A stretch of DNA of 64,000 bases from JAZOTM01 sp045657625 (GTDB lineage Bacteria > Bacillota > Clostridia > Lachnospirales > Lachnospiraceae), in assembly GCA_045657625.1 (NCBI GenBank), contig JAZOTM010000029.1:7876-71875 (forward strand), given 5' to 3'. How positions within the stretch are numbered: position 1 is the stretch's first letter; each line of letters opens with the position of its first letter. The position numbers were made by a program, and so were the translations under genes. Shown here in pieces: positions 9,343-17,161 of the stretch. The notes below the pieces were generated by a model, which was not told where the DNA came from, searched no databases, and saw only the letters and a program-made list of their open reading frames with translations.

Positions 9343-9375
9343 GAAACGGCGTGGAAGAAATCCACGCTGTTTTTT
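9343..9375 (+). terminator. Terminator between the chemoreceptor and the FIST-GGDEF gene
   Basis: GGCGTGGA and TCCACGCT pair around AGAAA, extended by C-G/G-U pairs, followed by TTTTTT. It ends the chemoreceptor transcript and may also slow transcription arriving from the convergent gene. Confidence 0.75.
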
Positions 9376-9384
9376 GACGAAAAA

Positions 9385-11154
9385 TTATTGTGTACAAGTT
9401 TTATTTTTTCCGGAGGTTTTGGCCTTATAGAGCGCTTCATCCGCACGCTGGAAGAGGGAACTCGCGGTGTCTCCTTCGTGAAATTCGGTAACCCCTAAAC
9501 TAATGGTGCGTGTGCCAATGCCGGCGATACTTTTGGAGGATACACGTTGGCGAGCAGTTTCAATGCGCGGAAGTAACTCCTGCAAATTGAATTTTGGAAT
9601 GAGGAAGAGGAATTCTTCACCACCCCAACGTCCCAGAATCGTTCCGGGAAGTTCATCAATTTCCTGATATATGCTCTTGGATATTTCTTGGAGCGCTAAA
9701 TCGCCGGAGGCATGACCGTAGGTATCATTGATTTCTTTGAAGTCATCGATGTCTACAATTCCTACAGTCATGTCGATATGATATTTATTGGCGCGTTTTA
9801 CAGCTTCTGCTACTAAACGATCCAACATGCGTCGATTGTAAAGCCCGGTTAATTCGTCGGTATCAGCGATTTCCTGCAGTTTTTGATTGGCTTCCTCCAA
9901 ATCGGAAGTGGTAACATTTATGTAATTGGCCAAACGTCTTACCATGGAAATGGAACTGTGAATCTTTTGCTCTTCCGTCATTTCTATGCGGGTTTCTGTG
10001 TTGGCGGAAGGCTGTGCTTCTGCATGGGAACCTTCGCGCATACCGATGGCAATTAGGGTAACATGATGTTCAATAATATGTTTTCCCATGCGCATGATTT
10101 CACCACTGGAATAAAAACCGGAAACCGGTGAAATTTGATTAAATCCTTCGGTCTCTTTGTTGATTAAATATTTCCAATACAAACGTCGAACACCACAGCT
10201 ATATAAGAAAATCGCCTGAGGGGCAAAAGTCTTTACCTGTTCTTTTAAGCAAGCGACATCGTGTTTGATGACATCTGGGTCTCCGTAGGATAAATGCACA
10301 GTCGTTCCGGCGTCCACATCTGCGGCTAATAGAATGGAGTCGTCTTCTTTTCGACAGGAAAAGGGGAGACGGAGTACATCATGACCGTGCTGTTTTGTCA
10401 TAATGGGAAATTCCAAAATATTACTAAAGAAGTCTTCATCCGGATGAATGTCTAAATAACGACTGTATATTTGACCGGCGGGTTTGTGATTCAGTTCAAA
10501 AAGTCTTTTGCCTTCGATTTTTGTGACTGCAAAGTCCTTTCCCAAGGGTTTCCATCCAATGGCGTGATGGATGTCAACATGAAAGTCATCCCCGGAATAG
10601 GTAACCAGTAACACACCGGCATGAGAAATCGTGGCGTGGTCAAACACTTTCGTATCTTCATCTGATATAAGAAAGGCAGCACTACCACCCCCAAAGACAG
10701 CGATTTCTTCGGAACATTTTTCCACTTCATCTAATACTTTGTGGGAATTTATGGATTTTAAGGTGATGAGTATTTCTGCAGCCTTGATATTCGGGGTGTT
10801 TTCTATGGTTTGACAAACACGGGCGCCTAATTCTGTCTCTTTTTGATTTTCACAGGGATATAAGTAACATTGAATATCTGTGGACTCAAAAAGAGAAATG
10901 GATATGACGAGACCATAGTCAGCCAAATGCCCATCACAAATATCTCCGTTGGTACTGGTGCCTGCAATTTTGGCATTGGGAAAGTATTCCAATATTTCTT
11001 TTTGCGTTTGTTGGATTTCTTCATCACGAAACTGAATGGAGTATAAATGAAATAGTAGGGAGTGATAAGAAATATTTGTAATATCCTGATAAAAAGAAGA
11101 AAGTGCATCTTTGACTTCAGGAAGTGTTTTAATCTCTAAATTATATTGTTTCAA
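9385..11154 (-). CDS. FIST-domain sensor diguanylate cyclase (GGDEF)
   Basis: A 589-residue cytoplasmic protein that probably makes cyclic di-GMP. The N-terminal half (about 1-370) shows FIST and FIST_C sensory features (FPNAKIAGTSTNGDI, AVFGGGSA, HHAIGWKPLGKDFAVTKIEGKRL), a family thought to bind small ligands such as amino acids. A coiled linker leads to a GGDEF domain (about 430-585) with an intact GRWGGEEF active loop; no RxxD inhibitory site sits in front of it. The start is TTG at 11154: the nearby ATG reads into a stop within seven codons, and GGATGGGG lies upstream. Convergent with the chemoreceptor and divergent from ddh. Confidence 0.85.
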   Translation of the reverse strand: MKQYNLEIKTLPEVKDALSSFYQDITNISYHSLLFHLYSIQFRDEEIQQTQKEILEYFPNAKIAGTSTNGDICDGHLADYGLVISISLFESTDIQCYLYPCENQKETELGARVCQTIENTPNIKAAEILITLKSINSHKVLDEVEKCSEEIAVFGGGSAAFLISDEDTKVFDHATISHAGVLLVTYSGDDFHVDIHHAIGWKPLGKDFAVTKIEGKRLFELNHKPAGQIYSRYLDIHPDEDFFSNILEFPIMTKQHGHDVLRLPFSCRKEDDSILLAADVDAGTTVHLSYGDPDVIKHDVACLKEQVKTFAPQAIFLYSCGVRRLYWKYLINKETEGFNQISPVSGFYSSGEIMRMGKHIIEHHVTLIAIGMREGSHAEAQPSANTETRIEMTEEQKIHSSISMVRRLANYINVTTSDLEEANQKLQEIADTDELTGLYNRRMLDRLVAEAVKRANKYHIDMTVGIVDIDDFKEINDTYGHASGDLALQEISKSIYQEIDELPGTILGRWGGEEFLFLIPKFNLQELLPRIETARQRVSSKSIAGIGTRTISLGVTEFHEGDTASSLFQRADEALYKAKTSGKNKTCTQ

Positions 11155-11260
11155 TAAACATCCCCATCCTTTATGCTTGGTTATATTAAGTATAACAGAT
11201 AAAATAGTAAAAATTTATGAAAGTTCTATAAGGGATTTCAATGCAATACAAGAGGAAGTG

Positions 11261-11269
11261 TGCTATAAT
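11261..11269 (+). promoter_or_regulatory. Extended -10 promoter for ddh
   Basis: TGCTATAAT is a perfect extended -10 (TGnTATAAT) 39 bases before the ddh GTG. No good -35 is seen 17 bases upstream, as expected for an extended -10 promoter. Confidence 0.6.
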
Positions 11270-11307
11270 CGCGGAGAAAACATGTAAATAAAAAAGGAGG
11301 CCAAAAC

Positions 11308-12279
11308 GTGAAAGTTGGAATTTTAGGATATGGAAATTTGGGACGTGGCGTGGAAAAGGCAGTGAACGTAAGTGCAGATCAGGAACTTGTGGCAGTATTC
11401 ACCAGAAGAAATCCGGAATCTGTAAAAGTACAGACAGAAGGAGTAAAAGTGCTTCATGTAGATGAACTTGCACATATGCAAAATGAGATTGATGTATTGA
11501 TTATCTGCGGAGGAAGTGCTACAGACCTTCCGGAAATGACACCAAAGTATGCAGCGGATTACAATGTCATCGATAGCTTTGATACACATGCCAATATTCC
11601 GGTTCATTTTGCCAATGTTGATGCAGCAGCAAAGAAGGGCGGAAAAGTCGGTATTATTTCTTGCGGATGGGATCCAGGAATGTTTTCTATCAATCGTTTG
11701 TATTCCCATGCGGTTCTTCCTGGTGGAAAGGATTATACTTTCTGGGGAAGAGGCGTAAGCCAGGGCCATTCCGATGCCATTCGTCGAATTGAAGGCGTGG
11801 TAGATGCAAGACAGTACACCGTACCGGTACCTTCTGCGGTAGAACGTGTACGTAATGGAGAAAATCCGGAACTTACTACAAGAGAAAAGCACACCAGAGA
11901 GTGCTTTGTTGTAGCAGAAGAAGGCGCTGACCTTGCTCGTATTGAAAAAGAGATTAAAGAAATGCCGAATTACTTCGCAGATTATGATACGACTGTAACC
12001 TTTATTTCACAGGAAGAGTTGAATCAGAATCATGCAGGACTTCCACACGGTGGATCTGTGATTTACACCGGTTCGACAGGGGAAAATCAGCATGTGATTG
12101 AATACAGCTTGAAATTAGATTCCAATCCTGACTTCACCGGATCTGTTTTGGCAGCCTATGCAAGAGCAGCAGTTCGTTTGAACCAGGAAGGTGCGAACGG
12201 AGCAAAGACGGTATTTGATATTGCGCCGGCATATCTTTCCCCTGTTTCAGGAGAAGAATTGCGTGCACATTTCTTATAA
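11308..12279 (+). CDS. ddh: meso-Diaminopimelate D-dehydrogenase
   Basis: A 323-residue NADPH-dependent enzyme catalysing reductive amination of tetrahydrodipicolinate to meso-diaminopimelate (EC 1.4.1.16), supplying lysine and peptidoglycan. The Rossmann motif GILGYGNLGRGVEKA opens the protein, with FTRRNPESV following; the substrate-domain signatures SCGWDPGMFSINR, FWGRGVSQGHSDAIR and NQNHAGLPHGG are all present. Length fits the family (about 325). It starts with GTG; AAAGGAGG lies eight bases upstream. Monocistronic with its own promoter. This gives the organism the one-step DAP route. Confidence 0.95.
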   Translation: MKVGILGYGNLGRGVEKAVNVSADQELVAVFTRRNPESVKVQTEGVKVLHVDELAHMQNEIDVLIICGGSATDLPEMTPKYAADYNVIDSFDTHANIPVHFANVDAAAKKGGKVGIISCGWDPGMFSINRLYSHAVLPGGKDYTFWGRGVSQGHSDAIRRIEGVVDARQYTVPVPSAVERVRNGENPELTTREKHTRECFVVAEEGADLARIEKEIKEMPNYFADYDTTVTFISQEELNQNHAGLPHGGSVIYTGSTGENQHVIEYSLKLDSNPDFTGSVLAAYARAAVRLNQEGANGAKTVFDIAPAYLSPVSGEELRAHFL

Positions 12280-12447
12280 TATAGAACGCTTATATCATAA
12301 GAAAAGTTTTGCAAAAAATTAGAAAGAATTAAGGAATTTTCATAAAAAAAAGCCGTTTTTTCCCACGCAGGAATCCTATACTTAAGAAGAGATAGTTTGT
12401 TTTAAAAAACGTAGATTATAGGATTAATAGACTGCGAGGGAAAAAAT

Positions 12448-14523
12448 ATGGCAGGGAAAAAAGAATTCAAAAAGACCCACGGCAAGGACGCGGGGAACCA
12501 AAAAAAGAAAGGCATGAGCATCAGTTTTAAAATTGTTGCCATGTCTTTGATTTGTTTAGTGATAGCATTGCTGGTATCCGTAATGGTATCTATTGGAATT
12601 GCCACGGAACGCTTAACAGACAATGCCAAAGAAAGTCTAGTGACTTTGGCAACTTCCAAAGCGTTGTCTTTGGAGGAATATGTGTCAGCGGAAAAGGTAT
12701 TGACCCATAGTATTGCGGAAAATCCACTGGTAAAGCAGGCAGCAGAAGAGTATGCAGAAACCGGAGAAATCAATACAGAATTGCAAAGTCAGGTGGCAGA
12801 GTTGTTGGCGACCATGGAAGAAGATTCCGACAATTTGTATGAGAATTTCTTTGTGACGGTGGGATCTGTAGGATTTGCGGACTGTGTAGGAAATACAACA
12901 TTACATGATGTGTCAGAGGAAGACTTTTATATTGCTTGTCAAAGTGATGGTAGCTTTTTCGGCAACAATGTGTCACCGGTAACAGAGAACCCGGTTTATG
13001 TCATTGCTTATGCGATTACAGATGATGACGGAAATATGATTGGTTCCGTAAATAACTCCATTGATTTGGCTACCATGTCAAACCAATTGATTACTGATGA
13101 TACCTATGAAATTAAGTTGTTTACATTGGACGGCGTTGTCATTGCATCTCCGGATGCAGAGTCTATCTTGGCGATTGATATGAATGAATTGGATCCGGAT
13201 TCCTGGGCACTGATTCTGTCTTCCCAGACCGGTTACACGTCTTTTATAGATCCCTACACAGGAGGTCTTGGATACATTGGGTATTATGTATCAGAGAATT
13301 TCGTGACACAGGTTTCTGTCATGGATTCGCTTTATGACGAAGACCGGGTGGCTCTTCGTAATGCAGCATTTGCGGTAATTATTACGGCAATTATTGTGGC
13401 AGGTGTGATAATTTTCTTGGTAGCCATGAGTATTGTGAAACCGTTAAGAAATGCGAGCACGACCATTAATCATTTGATTTCTGAAATCAAGGCAGGAAGA
13501 GGAGATTTGACCACACGATTGCCGGTTAAGACCATGGACGAAGTCGGCATGATTAGTGATAGTGTCAATGAATTTATTGCTACGTTGCAGCAGATTATGA
13601 ATATGCTTGGTACGAATTCCGGTAGGTTAAATGATATCTCTGCAAATGTAAGAAGCAATATTTCTTCTACGGAAGATGAGATTAATAACGTTTCCTCCAC
13701 CATGGAAGAAATGTCAGCATCCAGTGAAGAGACATCTGCATCCTTGATTAAGGTGGCAGAGGATATGGATGATATAGCGGAATTGATCAATGGCGTATAT
13801 GCAGAAGCGGAAAAGAAGAAGACAGAAACTGCAGAAATGACCAGAAAAGTGCAGCATATCCGCGATGCAGCGATGAAGGAAAGAGATATCAGTGACGAAA
13901 AAGCCAATGAAATCGTAGATGCGCTGGAAATCAGTATTCAGGAAGCCCAGGAAGTAGACAAGATTATGAACTTGACAGAAGACATCTTGAATATTGCAGC
14001 ACAAACGAATTTGCTGGCGTTGAATGCTTCTATTGAAGCTGCGCGAGCTGGAGAAGCCGGACGAGGCTTTGCAGTTGTAGCAGATGAAATTCGTCAGCTG
14101 GCGGATAATTCCAAAGAAACTGCAAATCACATTCAGGAAATTTCCACCGGCGTTGTTGCCAGTGTAAAGGACTTGTCGGATAAGGCAAATCAAATTGCAG
14201 AGGCTTTAAAGGAATCCAATGCCAGTGGTCGAGATGGTGTGGATACTTTGACCAATGCATATCAGGAAGACATTGGAGAAATGGCAAACTCCATGAATGA
14301 ATTTGCAGAAGAGGCAGAGCGTGCCCAGTCTTCTGTAAACTCTGTAAAAGAAGCCATTGATGCTGTAACGATTGCAGCAGAAGAGACTGCGCAAGGAATT
14401 ACCAATGTGACGGCATCTACGGTAGACATTGCAAACAGTATGGCTTCTATCAATACAGAAGCAGGAGATAATTTGAATATCTCCAATGAATTACAAGGCG
14501 AGGTTTCGAAGTTTAAGTATTAA
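12448..14523 (+). CDS. Methyl-accepting chemotaxis protein with double-Cache sensor
   Basis: A 691-residue transmembrane chemoreceptor. A Lys-rich cytoplasmic start leads to TM1 (about 27-50), an extracytoplasmic sensor of about 260 residues with dCache character (including DDDGNMIGSVNNSIDL and FTLDGVVIASPD), TM2 (about 310-330), a HAMP domain (about 333-390) and a long coiled signalling domain. The CheA/CheW tip is at about 510-550 (AAQTNLLALNASIEAARAGE, then GRGFAVVADEIR). Ligand cannot be deduced. A TATACT -10 (12377-12382) precedes it without a good -35. The radical SAM gene begins one base after its stop. Confidence 0.93.
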   Translation: MAGKKEFKKTHGKDAGNQKKKGMSISFKIVAMSLICLVIALLVSVMVSIGIATERLTDNAKESLVTLATSKALSLEEYVSAEKVLTHSIAENPLVKQAAEEYAETGEINTELQSQVAELLATMEEDSDNLYENFFVTVGSVGFADCVGNTTLHDVSEEDFYIACQSDGSFFGNNVSPVTENPVYVIAYAITDDDGNMIGSVNNSIDLATMSNQLITDDTYEIKLFTLDGVVIASPDAESILAIDMNELDPDSWALILSSQTGYTSFIDPYTGGLGYIGYYVSENFVTQVSVMDSLYDEDRVALRNAAFAVIITAIIVAGVIIFLVAMSIVKPLRNASTTINHLISEIKAGRGDLTTRLPVKTMDEVGMISDSVNEFIATLQQIMNMLGTNSGRLNDISANVRSNISSTEDEINNVSSTMEEMSASSEETSASLIKVAEDMDDIAELINGVYAEAEKKKTETAEMTRKVQHIRDAAMKERDISDEKANEIVDALEISIQEAQEVDKIMNLTEDILNIAAQTNLLALNASIEAARAGEAGRGFAVVADEIRQLADNSKETANHIQEISTGVVASVKDLSDKANQIAEALKESNASGRDGVDTLTNAYQEDIGEMANSMNEFAEEAERAQSSVNSVKEAIDAVTIAAEETAQGITNVTASTVDIANSMASINTEAGDNLNISNELQGEVSKFKY

Positions 14524-14524
14524 T

Positions 14525-15403
14525 ATGAAGTATTATGCATTATCGGATTACTTGAAAAATACCTTTGGTGAAAAGGTTTATAAAATAGCAATTGACGGAG
14601 GATTTACTTGTCCCACGCGGGATGGCAGTATTTCCTCCGGCGGTTGTATCTTTTGTTCAGCAGCGGGTTCCGGAGATTTTTCGGAAAACGCTGCTCTTTC
14701 TGTTACGGAACAAATAGAAGAAGGAAAAAAACGACTGGAGAAAAAGATAAAAAACGGAAAATATATAGCTTATTTTCAGGCCTTTACCAATACGTATGCT
14801 CCGGTGGAAAAACTACGTTTGCTTTACGAAGAAGCATTAAATCATCCGGATGTGGTGGCCCTTTCGATTGCTACACGCCCGGATTGTTTGCCGGAGGACG
14901 TTTTGGACTTACTGGAGAATTGCAGCAAAAAGAAACCGGTATGGGTAGAACTTGGGCTTCAAACTATACATGAGGAAACAGCCACTTATATTCGTAGAGG
15001 ATATCCTTTGGATGTATATGAGCAGGCAGTGAAAAATTTACGAGCAAGAAAAATTGAAGTGATTACACACGTTATCCTAGGGCTGCCGGGAGAGACTAGA
15101 AAAGAGATGCTGGAAACGGTGTCATATGTTGGAAAAAGCGGAGTGCAAGGGATTAAATTGCAACTGTTACATGTGATTCGAGGTACCGATTTGGCAAAGG
15201 ATTATGAGGCTGGCAAGTTTGAAGTGATGGATTTGGAAACGTATGTGGAGTTGGTGGCAGATTGCATTCGTTGCCTACCGGAAGATATGGTGATTCATCG
15301 CATGACCGGAGACGGCCCCAAAAAAGATTTGATTGCACCATTATGGAGCGGAGATAAGAAAAGAGTCTGGAACACTCTGCAAAAACGATTACAACTTCCT
15401 TAG
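14525..15403 (+). CDS. Radical SAM protein of the TIGR01212/YhcC family
   Basis: A 292-residue radical SAM enzyme. The cluster region CPTRDGSISSGGCIFC carries the cysteines and the family pattern (DGGFTCPxRDG, GGCxFC). FQAFTNTYAP, SIATRPDCLP, ELGLQT and THVILGLPGET are also family hallmarks. The reaction is not established. I start at ATG 14525, one base after the chemoreceptor stop, because the protein then begins with the conserved MKYYALSDYLK; an in-frame upstream start inside the chemoreceptor would add 13 unlikely residues. Probably co-transcribed with the chemoreceptor by proximity only. Confidence 0.88.
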   Translation: MKYYALSDYLKNTFGEKVYKIAIDGGFTCPTRDGSISSGGCIFCSAAGSGDFSENAALSVTEQIEEGKKRLEKKIKNGKYIAYFQAFTNTYAPVEKLRLLYEEALNHPDVVALSIATRPDCLPEDVLDLLENCSKKKPVWVELGLQTIHEETATYIRRGYPLDVYEQAVKNLRARKIEVITHVILGLPGETRKEMLETVSYVGKSGVQGIKLQLLHVIRGTDLAKDYEAGKFEVMDLETYVELVADCIRCLPEDMVIHRMTGDGPKKDLIAPLWSGDKKRVWNTLQKRLQLP

Positions 15404-15499
15404 AAAAGTCTGAATTCTTCTTAAAAATACATAAAGTGTTTGACGATTGATAAACATGTGTCATACCATAGAAGTAGGGAAAAAAAGTGAGGTATACAT

Positions 15500-16156
15500 A
15501 TGGGTCGAACGGAAAAAAGAAAAGTAAAAAATTTAGATCCGGTGGCAGCACTTGCGGCAGGATTAACAGAACAGGAAGTGGATGTGTTGGGCGAAATTGC
15601 CAACATCAGTATGGGTAATGCCGCGACTACCTTGAGTATGATGGTAAATCAAAGGGTGGATATCACAACGCCTAAGGTACAGATTATCAGCCGTAGCGAA
15701 GCGCTGGATGATTACGAAAAGACCTGTATTTTTGTACAGATCCATTACATTGTGGGCTTAGATGGAAACAATGTTTTTATTTTAAAAGAGCCGGATGTTT
15801 CTATTTTGACAGATTTGATGATGGGCGGAGATGGAAGTAATGCCACTGGTGAAGTGGGCGAATTACAGCTTAGCGCCATTTCAGAAGCGATGAACCAGAT
15901 GATGGGAACTTCCGCAACATCCATGTCCTCTATGCTGGATACCATGGTGGATATTAGTACACCGGAATTGAATCGCATTGATGTGGAAAGCGTAAAGTCT
16001 TTTGAGAAGATGTTTGAAAGCCAATTGGACAAATTTGTGAAGATTGCATTCCGTATGGAAGTAGGAGACTTGATTGATTCTACTATGGTTCAGCTGTATC
16101 CTGTTAGCTTTGCAAAAGAAATGGTTACAATATTTGAAAAAAAGAATGACAATTAG
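15500..16156 (+). CDS. CheC/FliY-type chemotaxis phosphatase-like protein
   Basis: A 218-residue protein of the CheC/FliY/CheX family, which dephosphorylates CheY-P. Both active-site helices are visible: EIANISMGNAATTLS near residue 32 and AISEAMNQMMGTSATSMS near residue 131, each with the ExxN pair. The double motif and the VDITTPKV/VDISTPEL repeats resemble the N-terminal half of FliY, but there is no C-terminal FliN domain; the C terminus is a short beta region. It may be an independent phosphatase or an auxiliary switch protein. It lies alone, away from the late flagellar cluster. RBS is weak (GTGAGG). Confidence 0.8.
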   Translation: MGRTEKRKVKNLDPVAALAAGLTEQEVDVLGEIANISMGNAATTLSMMVNQRVDITTPKVQIISRSEALDDYEKTCIFVQIHYIVGLDGNNVFILKEPDVSILTDLMMGGDGSNATGEVGELQLSAISEAMNQMMGTSATSMSSMLDTMVDISTPELNRIDVESVKSFEKMFESQLDKFVKIAFRMEVGDLIDSTMVQLYPVSFAKEMVTIFEKKNDN

Positions 16157-16158
16157 CA

Positions 16159-16187
16159 TTGACAGAATGAATTTTTGATATTATTAT
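16159..16187 (+). promoter_or_regulatory. Promoter of the starch/maltodextrin operon
   Basis: TTGACA (16159-16164), 17-base spacer, TATTAT (16182-16187): a near-consensus vegetative promoter. Start of transcription should fall near 16194, at the edge of the first operator. Confidence 0.8.
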
Positions 16188-16196
16188 GGATATAGT

Positions 16197-16208
16197 TTAA
16201 ACGGTTAA
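16197..16208 (+). promoter_or_regulatory. Operator O1 TTAAACGGTTAA
   Basis: Near-palindrome with a central CG, the form bound by LacI-family repressors. It covers the expected transcription start. It pairs with O2 at 16252, whose centre lies 55 bases downstream (about five helical turns). Confidence 0.6.
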
Positions 16209-16240
16209 GCAAGTTCAGTTAACTGAATTTGCTTTCCTTT
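16207..16240 (+). promoter_or_regulatory. Leader hairpin between the two operators
   Basis: AAGCAAGTTCAG and CTGAATTTGCTT form a 12-bp stem around TTAA, followed by a pyrimidine run (TCCTTTTATCC). It could be a weak terminator/attenuator or an RNA stability element in the operon leader. Confidence 0.5.
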
Positions 16241-16251
16241 TATCCGCGAAT

Positions 16252-16263
16252 TTAAACGTTTAA
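16252..16263 (+). promoter_or_regulatory. Operator O2 TTAAACGTTTAA
   Basis: Perfect 12-bp palindrome with central CG, 20 bases before the lipoprotein start. Same motif as O1; together they suit a looping LacI-type repressor. The repressor is not identified here; the GntR/LacI hybrid at 24902 is one candidate. Confidence 0.6.
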
Positions 16264-16283
16264 GTACAAGGAGGGTATTTCTT

Positions 16284-17093
16284 ATGAGAAAGAAACATTT
16301 AACAGCATTTTTATTGGGGATGACCATGATGGTAGCAAGTCTTGGAATGACTGCATGTGGAGACACAGCAGATACTGCTACTACAGACACAGCAGTAGTG
16401 GAAACAGAAAGTGATACGGATACAAATGTTCATACTGTTACCTTTTATGATTCAGATGGAGAGACAGTTCTTTCCACAGAGGAAGTAAATCATGGAGAAA
16501 GTGCTACTTATTACGAGCCGGAAAAAGATGGCTATACATTTGTAGGTTGGTTTGTTACACCAAAGCTTAGCAGAGAATATGATTTTTCCGGAAGTATTAC
16601 TTCTGACACCGAATTGTTTGCAGGCTTTGTAAGCTATGTGGAAGACACCAGAAGCTTTGCAATTGTTGGTTCCGGTGAAAGTGAAGTTTTAACAGAATCC
16701 AACTGGGGTGCAGTTATTTCTGATGCACAGACCATGACAAAAGAAGAAGTAGATGGTGCAAATGTTTACACTTTAACTGTTACCTTGGCAGAGGGTGATG
16801 AATTCCAGTTTGCAGCAGATTCTAACTGGTCTGACCAGAGAGGTTACGGATATTTGGAAACAGGTTCCTTGGATGGTGTAGATTACTTAAAGAGTGCCGG
16901 TGGACTTGGAGAGACATCTGCTGAAAAGTCTAATATTCAGGTACAAGTAGCCGGAACTTATACTTTTACATTGACTACCTATCCGGCAGAGGATGTATAT
17001 GATACAGAGAATGAGTATTATACAGAGGAAACAAAGGAAAACTTCAATTCTAACCCATATGACACCATTACTTGGGAATACAGTGCAGAATAA
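16284..17093 (+). CDS. Lipoprotein with InlB-type repeat, probable starch-binding cell-surface protein
   Basis: A 269-residue lipoprotein. The signal peptide ends in LGMTAC at about residue 25, so the Cys should be lipidated and the protein anchored outside the membrane. After a Thr/Asp-rich linker comes one InlB B-repeat-like unit (about 52-110: TVTFYDSDGE, GYTFVGWF, LFAGF). The C-terminal 150 residues end in a beta-rich region (AGTYTFTLTTYP) reminiscent of SusE/CBM-type starch-binding folds, though I cannot confirm that. First gene of the starch operon, directly behind the promoter and operators, followed by a strong intercistronic hairpin. A role in holding starch or oligosaccharides is inferred from context. 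Confidence 0.75.
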   Translation: MRKKHLTAFLLGMTMMVASLGMTACGDTADTATTDTAVVETESDTDTNVHTVTFYDSDGETVLSTEEVNHGESATYYEPEKDGYTFVGWFVTPKLSREYDFSGSITSDTELFAGFVSYVEDTRSFAIVGSGESEVLTESNWGAVISDAQTMTKEEVDGANVYTLTVTLAEGDEFQFAADSNWSDQRGYGYLETGSLDGVDYLKSAGGLGETSAEKSNIQVQVAGTYTFTLTTYPAEDVYDTENEYYTEETKENFNSNPYDTITWEYSAE

Positions 17094-17102
17094 AAGATTA
17101 CG

Positions 17103-17126
17103 GTGAGACCCGTCGCCGGGTCTCAC
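17103..17126 (+). promoter_or_regulatory. Intercistronic stem-loop after the lipoprotein gene
   Basis: GTGAGACCCG and CGGGTCTCAC make a perfect 10-bp stem with a TCGC loop. No T-run follows, so it is more likely an mRNA-stabilising or processing hairpin than a terminator, allowing a high lipoprotein level relative to downstream genes. Confidence 0.7.
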
Positions 17127-17161
17127 TGCAATAGGAAAATACTAGAACCGGAGAGTTTTTT

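Noticed and set aside
13470..14394. Several long antisense frames within the dCache chemoreceptor gene
   Set aside because: They are mirror readings of the coiled-coil coding sequence, without ribosome sites.
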